The notes below the pieces were generated by a model. It was not told the origin of the DNA, made no database searches, and saw only the letters and a list, made by a program, of their open reading frames with translations. Shown piece after piece: positions 56,601-62,600 of a stretch of DNA of 64,000 nucleotides. The stretch covers positions 63,495,268 to 63,559,267 of the forward strand of contig NC_079324.1 in assembly GCF_029931775.1 (NCBI RefSeq). Reading direction: 5' to 3'. Both the position numbers and the translations under genes were made by a program. Position 1 is the stretch's first letter; each line of letters starts with the position of its first letter. Source of the stretch: Euleptes europaea. Taxonomy: Eukaryota; Chordata; Lepidosauria; Squamata; Sphaerodactylidae.

Positions 56601-59600
56601 ACGAAGGTGAGCGGCTGCTCCTGGAAGCCATGGATGAGCTGGAGGTGGCCTTCAGCAACACCAGCGTCCGCACCGACTGCAACCACATCTTCCTTAACTT
56701 TGTTCCAACGGTGGTCATGGATCCCTCCAAGGTCTCTGCTTCCTTTCCTGTGCCCACTATGTGAATTCTGAGTACCAAGTGAAAGGGCCTCTTAGAATCA
56801 TAGAATCATAGAGTTGGAAAGGGTCACCAGGGTCATCTAGTCCAACCCCCAGTCCAGTGCAGGAAATTAACAACTACCTCCCCCCAACATCCCCAGTGTC
56901 CCCAACCCTCCCCCCACCATGCAGGATCCCACAATCAAAGCACTCCCGACAGATGGCCATCCAGCCTCTGCTTAAAGACCTCCAAAGACGGGGACTCCAC
57001 CACCCTCCGAGGCAGTGCATTCCACCATTGACCAGCCTTCACTGTCAGGAAGTTCTTCCTAATGTTTAGGTGGAATCGCTTTTCTATTAGTTTAAATCCA
57101 TTACTCAGTGTCCTAGTCTCTGGAGCAACAGAGAACAAGCTAGTTCCCTCATCAACATGACATCCCTTCAAACATTTAAACATAGCTATCATGTCTCCCC
57201 TCAACCTTCTCTTCTCCAAACTAAACAAGCCCAACCCCCTAAGTCTCTCCTCATAAGGCATGGATTCCAGACCTTTGACCATTCTGGTCGCCCTCCTCTG
57301 GACACACTCCAACTTGTCAACATCCTTCTTAAATTGTGGAGCCCAAAACTAGACACAGTATTCCAAAAACTGGACACAGTATTCCACAGTACTCTTAAAA
57401 TGCTGTTGCTGTCGTTGTGTCCCCAGATTGAGGAATCTGTGCGCTCCATGGTGATGCGCTACGGGCGGCGCTTGTGGAAACTCCGGGTCCTGCAAGCCGA
57501 AGTGAAGATCAACATCCGCTTGATGCCAACCACCCAGGTCATCCCCATCCGCCTCTTTCTCACGGATGAGTCGGGATACTACCTGGATATCAGTCTTTAC
57601 AAGGAAGTCAACGACCCCAGGACGGGGAACGTAGGTGTCTCTGCACCCCGGCCATTTAGCTGGGTGACTGTGGGCTAGTCACAGTCTCTCAGCCCCACCT
57701 ACCTCACAGGGTGTCTGTTGTGGGAAGGGGAAGGTGATTGTAAGCTGGTTTGATTCTCCTTTAAGTGGTAGAGAAAGTCGGCATATAAAAACCAACTCTT
57801 CTTCTTCTGGAATTGAGAGCCAGCGTGGTGAAGTGGTTAAGAGCGGTGGGTGGAGCAGTGGAGTCTGATCTGGAGAACCAGGTTTGATTCCCCACTCCTC
57901 CACATGAGTGGCAGAGGCTAATCTGGTGAACCGGATTTGTCTCCCCACTCCTCCACACGAAGCCAGCTGGGTGACCTTGGGCTAGTCACAGCTCTCTCAG
58001 CCCCACCTACCTCACAGGGTGTCTGTTGTGGGGAGGGGAAGGGAAGGTGATTGTAAGCCGGTTTGAGTCTCCCTTAAATGGTAGAGAAAGTCGGCATATA
58101 AAAACCAACTCTTTTTCTAAAGCACTGATCTGCAAGTGAATTACTGAGTTTTGGAATAGTTTTGACTTCAGAAATTGGGGGGGCGGAGAACGAGGGGTGA
58201 AGGGACCTGACCTTTGCCTTTGCATCTTGGATCAGATTATGTTTCAGTCCTATGGAGACAAGCATGGGCCTTTGCAGGGGATGTTGATCAACACTCCGTA
58301 TGTCACCAAGGACCTGCTTCAAGCAAAGCGCTTTCAGGCTCAGTCACTCGGCACCACCTACGTCTATGACTTCTCTGAGATGTTCCGGCAGGTGAGCTGG
58401 GCAGGGCAGCAGCGAGAAAGGTGTTGCCCCTCTTCCCACTCCCCCCCATGCACACCTGTTTTGGAAAAGCACTTGCTCAGTCAATCAAACACTTGTTGGA
58501 CTCTGACAAATTGGAATAATTCAGAGAACTAAAGGTGGTTTGAATAGGGGAATGTCTGCTCATGGTGTTCATATTCACATACTTTTGTCAAAATCCTGCC
58601 CTAAGTTGAACAGGTGTTGCAGGCTTTTGCACTATTTCAAAGAAACCTGCAAAGCCTATTTGACCAGAAGCAACTGTGGGACAAAAGAAAAATGTGCGCA
58701 CCCTGGGAAGCAAAACCACTTTCTGCTCTCTAAAAAACAATCCAGCCTGGCTTCTTTCTGTCTCTACGGCGGTTGACAATTTGGGTGGGTGAGCCATTTG
58801 TTTTAAACCCTCCCGCCCATCTGTTCCCACACTGAAAACTACCAGCATAAGAAAAACATGTCTGTTGATGGTGGGGATCAGTGTAAAGCTTTGCCTACCT
58901 GGCCATTGAAGTTTGCTTCACATTTGGCATGTTGGCATAAGGAAACGTGTGTGTTGGCAGGCAGAGAACTGGTGCACATAATACTTTTGTTACCTTGCCT
59001 TCCCCTCTCTCCAAACAGCTTTAACATTGGCAAATTGTTTATTTCTCAGGCTCTTTTCAAGATGTGGGGTTCCACAGATGCATGCCCCAAAGATGTCCTT
59101 ACTTATACTGAATTAGTGCTGGATTCCCAGGGACAGCTGGTAGAGATGAACAGGCTGCCAGGCGGAAATGAGGTAGGGACCCAGCAGCCAGGAGCGAAGG
59201 ACGGGGAGCGTGGTTTGCTCCAGAGGCGTTGGTGGGTCAGTTGCTGGAGCCCTGGGGACAGGAATGTGTTTGTGAAGCTGGTCCCTCACCACCTCTGCCC
59301 CAGTTCATTGGGGGGTCCTCTACAGCAGCTGCTGCTTAAAGCTGAATTATCCACTGGGGGTGATCTGATCAGAGGTCTCTAAGTTGCATGTAGTTTGTCC
59401 CCAGAGTGACAGAGACAAATACAAAGCAGACTGAACTTTATCAAAGTCTACAATAGTTAATTGGTTGAAAAAAATGTTGGTTCTGTGGTGCTTATGGATA
59501 AGCTCACAGCATATAACAATTTATAGGAAGGGGAGTGTTTTTCACCAAACGTATATATTCAGATTGGCAGCTGCTTGTTTTATATTGGAAGAAGGTTAGA

Positions 59601-62600
59601 CCGGAAGAAGCTATGAGAGCTATTCTTTTGTGTTTGATAATTATAGGTTATGGAAGTCAAGTTGGTAAGTTAGTAAAGGTAATAATTTGGAGTAATCTTT
59701 TTCCCAACACTTAATATTGTTATGTAATTTAATTCTTTAAAAAAGCAGACTGATGTTTCTGAATCTCTATTATTTTAAACAAAAGTATCTTTGTTTTAAA
59801 AACACCCTACCAGATTGGAATGGTTGCCTTCAAGATGAAACTGAAAAGCCCCGAGTACCCCGAAGGCCGAGAGATCATCGTCATCTGCAACGACATCACG
59901 TACCAGATTGGGTCGTTTGGGCCTGAGGAAGACCTCCTCTTCTTGCGTGCCTCAGAACTGGCCCGTGCCAAAGGCATCCCAAGGATATACATTGCAGCGA
60001 ACAGCGGGGCCCGCATCGGGTTCGCCGACGAGATCAAGCAGATGTTCCAAGTGGGCTGGGTGGACCCCGCAGATCCGTACAAGGTGCGTGAGCCTCTCGG
60101 CAATCACAAGGGGTCAGTGTAGTAGACACAGCGCCAGCTGTGAGACTCAAGGAATGGCTGGGAGGTAGCACAACTGTTCACGTGGACACATGTAAACACA
60201 TGAAGATGCCTTCTACTGAATCAGACCCTTCGAGTCCATGAAAGTTTGTATTGTCTACTGAAACTGTCAGCAGCTCTCCAGGGTCTCAGATGGAGGTCTT
60301 TTGCATCACTTGTTATCTGAGCCTCTTAACTTGAGATGCCAGGGATTGAACCTGGGACTTTCTGCCTGCCAGGCAAAAACTCTACCGCTAAGCCATGTGA
60401 GTTGCCTCTCTCCCAAACTGGGATTCAGTATCCATCCCATAGATGATTGGGTGGGAGCAGCTATGATGCTTGGTTGCAAGGAATGAAAAGCCGTCCCCTT
60501 CTTTTCCTCACAGATTGGATGGGATTCCTGTCTGAAGAAGAGAAGCTTTATTTTCAGTGCTTTACAATTAATGGCACATTTGTATTTTCCAAGGAACTGC
60601 CGTGTGAACATGTCCCCCAGTTTCTGTGTGAGAAACCTGTTAGGTAGACTCAGCTGTGAGAAATTGACTGCCTCGAGGTAATTTACTCTGCTTCATGGCT
60701 GAGCGGGGATTGTCTGTGTCTCAGTAACTCATTGCTTAGGGGGAGGGGGCGTGGCTCAGTGGCAGAGCATTTACTTGGCAAGCAGAAGGTCCCAGGTTCA
60801 GTCCCAGGCATCTCCAGTTGAAAGGATCAGGTAGTAGGCAATGTGAAAGACCTTGACCTGAGACTCTGGAGAGCTGCTGCCAGTCTGGGTAGACAATCCT
60901 GACCTGTACCGGTGGTCTGATTCAGTATAAGGCAGCTTCATGTGTGGTCTGACCTGGATATTACGTTCTTGGTGCACCAGGATGATCATTGGCAACTGGA
61001 TTTTTCTGTGTGGACAAGACAACCCAGTTGTGTATGATCTGCTACAGTGCAACAGGAGAGCAATAGCCAATGATGTGCCAAAGCATCTGTGGATTCCTTT
61101 TATGTGAACTGTTTTTGATCCTCCTTCTCTTTCTCTTCACCCCAGTCTGTCAGATTCCCCCTCTAAACCTACTTTCTTGAGTAAGACATTTCAAAATGTT
61201 ACACGGATCTCCCCCCCCCCCCCGCTAATGCTGTCCACTGTTTATTCTTGTAGGGGTTCAAATACCTGTACCTGACCCCACAGGACTACACAAGGATCAG
61301 CTCCATGAATTCCGTGCATTGCAAACACGTGGAGGAAGCAGGAGAGTCGAGGTTAGTGAGGGGGGACCTGTGACTTTGGTCCCTGAAGCCTTAAGAGAAG
61401 CAGTGGGGGTAGTGTTATTTGGGGTTGCATTTTCTACTTCTGTCTTTTGGCCCTCTGGGCTTCTTGTAGGTATGTCATAACCGATATCATTGGTAAAGAT
61501 GAAGGCTTTGGCGTGGAGAACCTTAGAGCAGCGGGCACCATCGCTGGGGAGTCGTCCCTCGCCTATGACGAAATTGTCACCATTAGCATGGTATGGGCTT
61601 TGTCTCTTTCTGTTGTAAAGCTGGAAGAGGATAAGAACGAATTGCAAATCCTCTGATAACAGCCATGATACTTTCCGGGCAAGATTATAAAGACAATGCT
61701 TATTTATTATTATTTATTAATTAATGCCCCACAGGTGACTCGGGGCAGCTGACAACTTTTAAAATACAATAAATATGAATATAAAAATAAGTACAATTAA
61801 GTATAAAACAAAAAAAATTAAAACATCAACTTGACAAGCCAATCTCAAGAATTAAAACAACTAGCCAGGTCCCCGGTTTGTAATGCTACCTGGAGGCTGC
61901 TCAGAACACAGCAGCCTTGCGTGTGCCCTAGTAGATGCTGGCAGGTCCCACAGGGCACAAACTCCCCCGGGGAGCTGGTTCCAGAGAGAGGCAGCAGCCA
62001 CTGAAAATGCCCTTGTCCTGGTGGTTGACAGGCGGGCAATTCATGGGCCAGGCAAATGTAGAAGACCCCGTGATGATGATCTGAGGAGGTGAGGGGGGTC
62101 ATACTGGGAGAAGTGGCCACGCAGATAAGGCGGTCCCAGAATGCTGCAGCCCTTTATTTCTCGGGAATGGACCACTCTTCCCTCGCATCTCGTAGGTGAC
62201 CTTCCGCGCCATTGGCATTGGAGCTTACTTGGTGAGGCTGGGCCAGCGAGTCATCCAGGTGGAAAATTCCCACATCATTCTGACAGGAGCTGGTGCTTTA
62301 AATAAGGTAAATTGGGTGACTTCTTCTTAGTGTCTTCAGAATGGAGTAGTCTCCTTTAGAAACTTGGTTTTGTTCTCATGCAACATGCAAGAGGCTGCCT
62401 AGTTGTGTTTTTTTCCCTCCCAGTTTCTCAACGGCCTGCTTGCAGTCTGCTCTGGCTGGTCTCTTTGTCTGAGAAACTGCAGGCTCGCCATCCAACTGGG
62501 CTGGGTGTCCTTTGGGAGCAGGCAATGGGACCTTGATTGGCTCTGACGTGGCCTTCAGCTTTACCCTCAAACTTGAAATAGACTTTTGCTTCTCTAGGAT

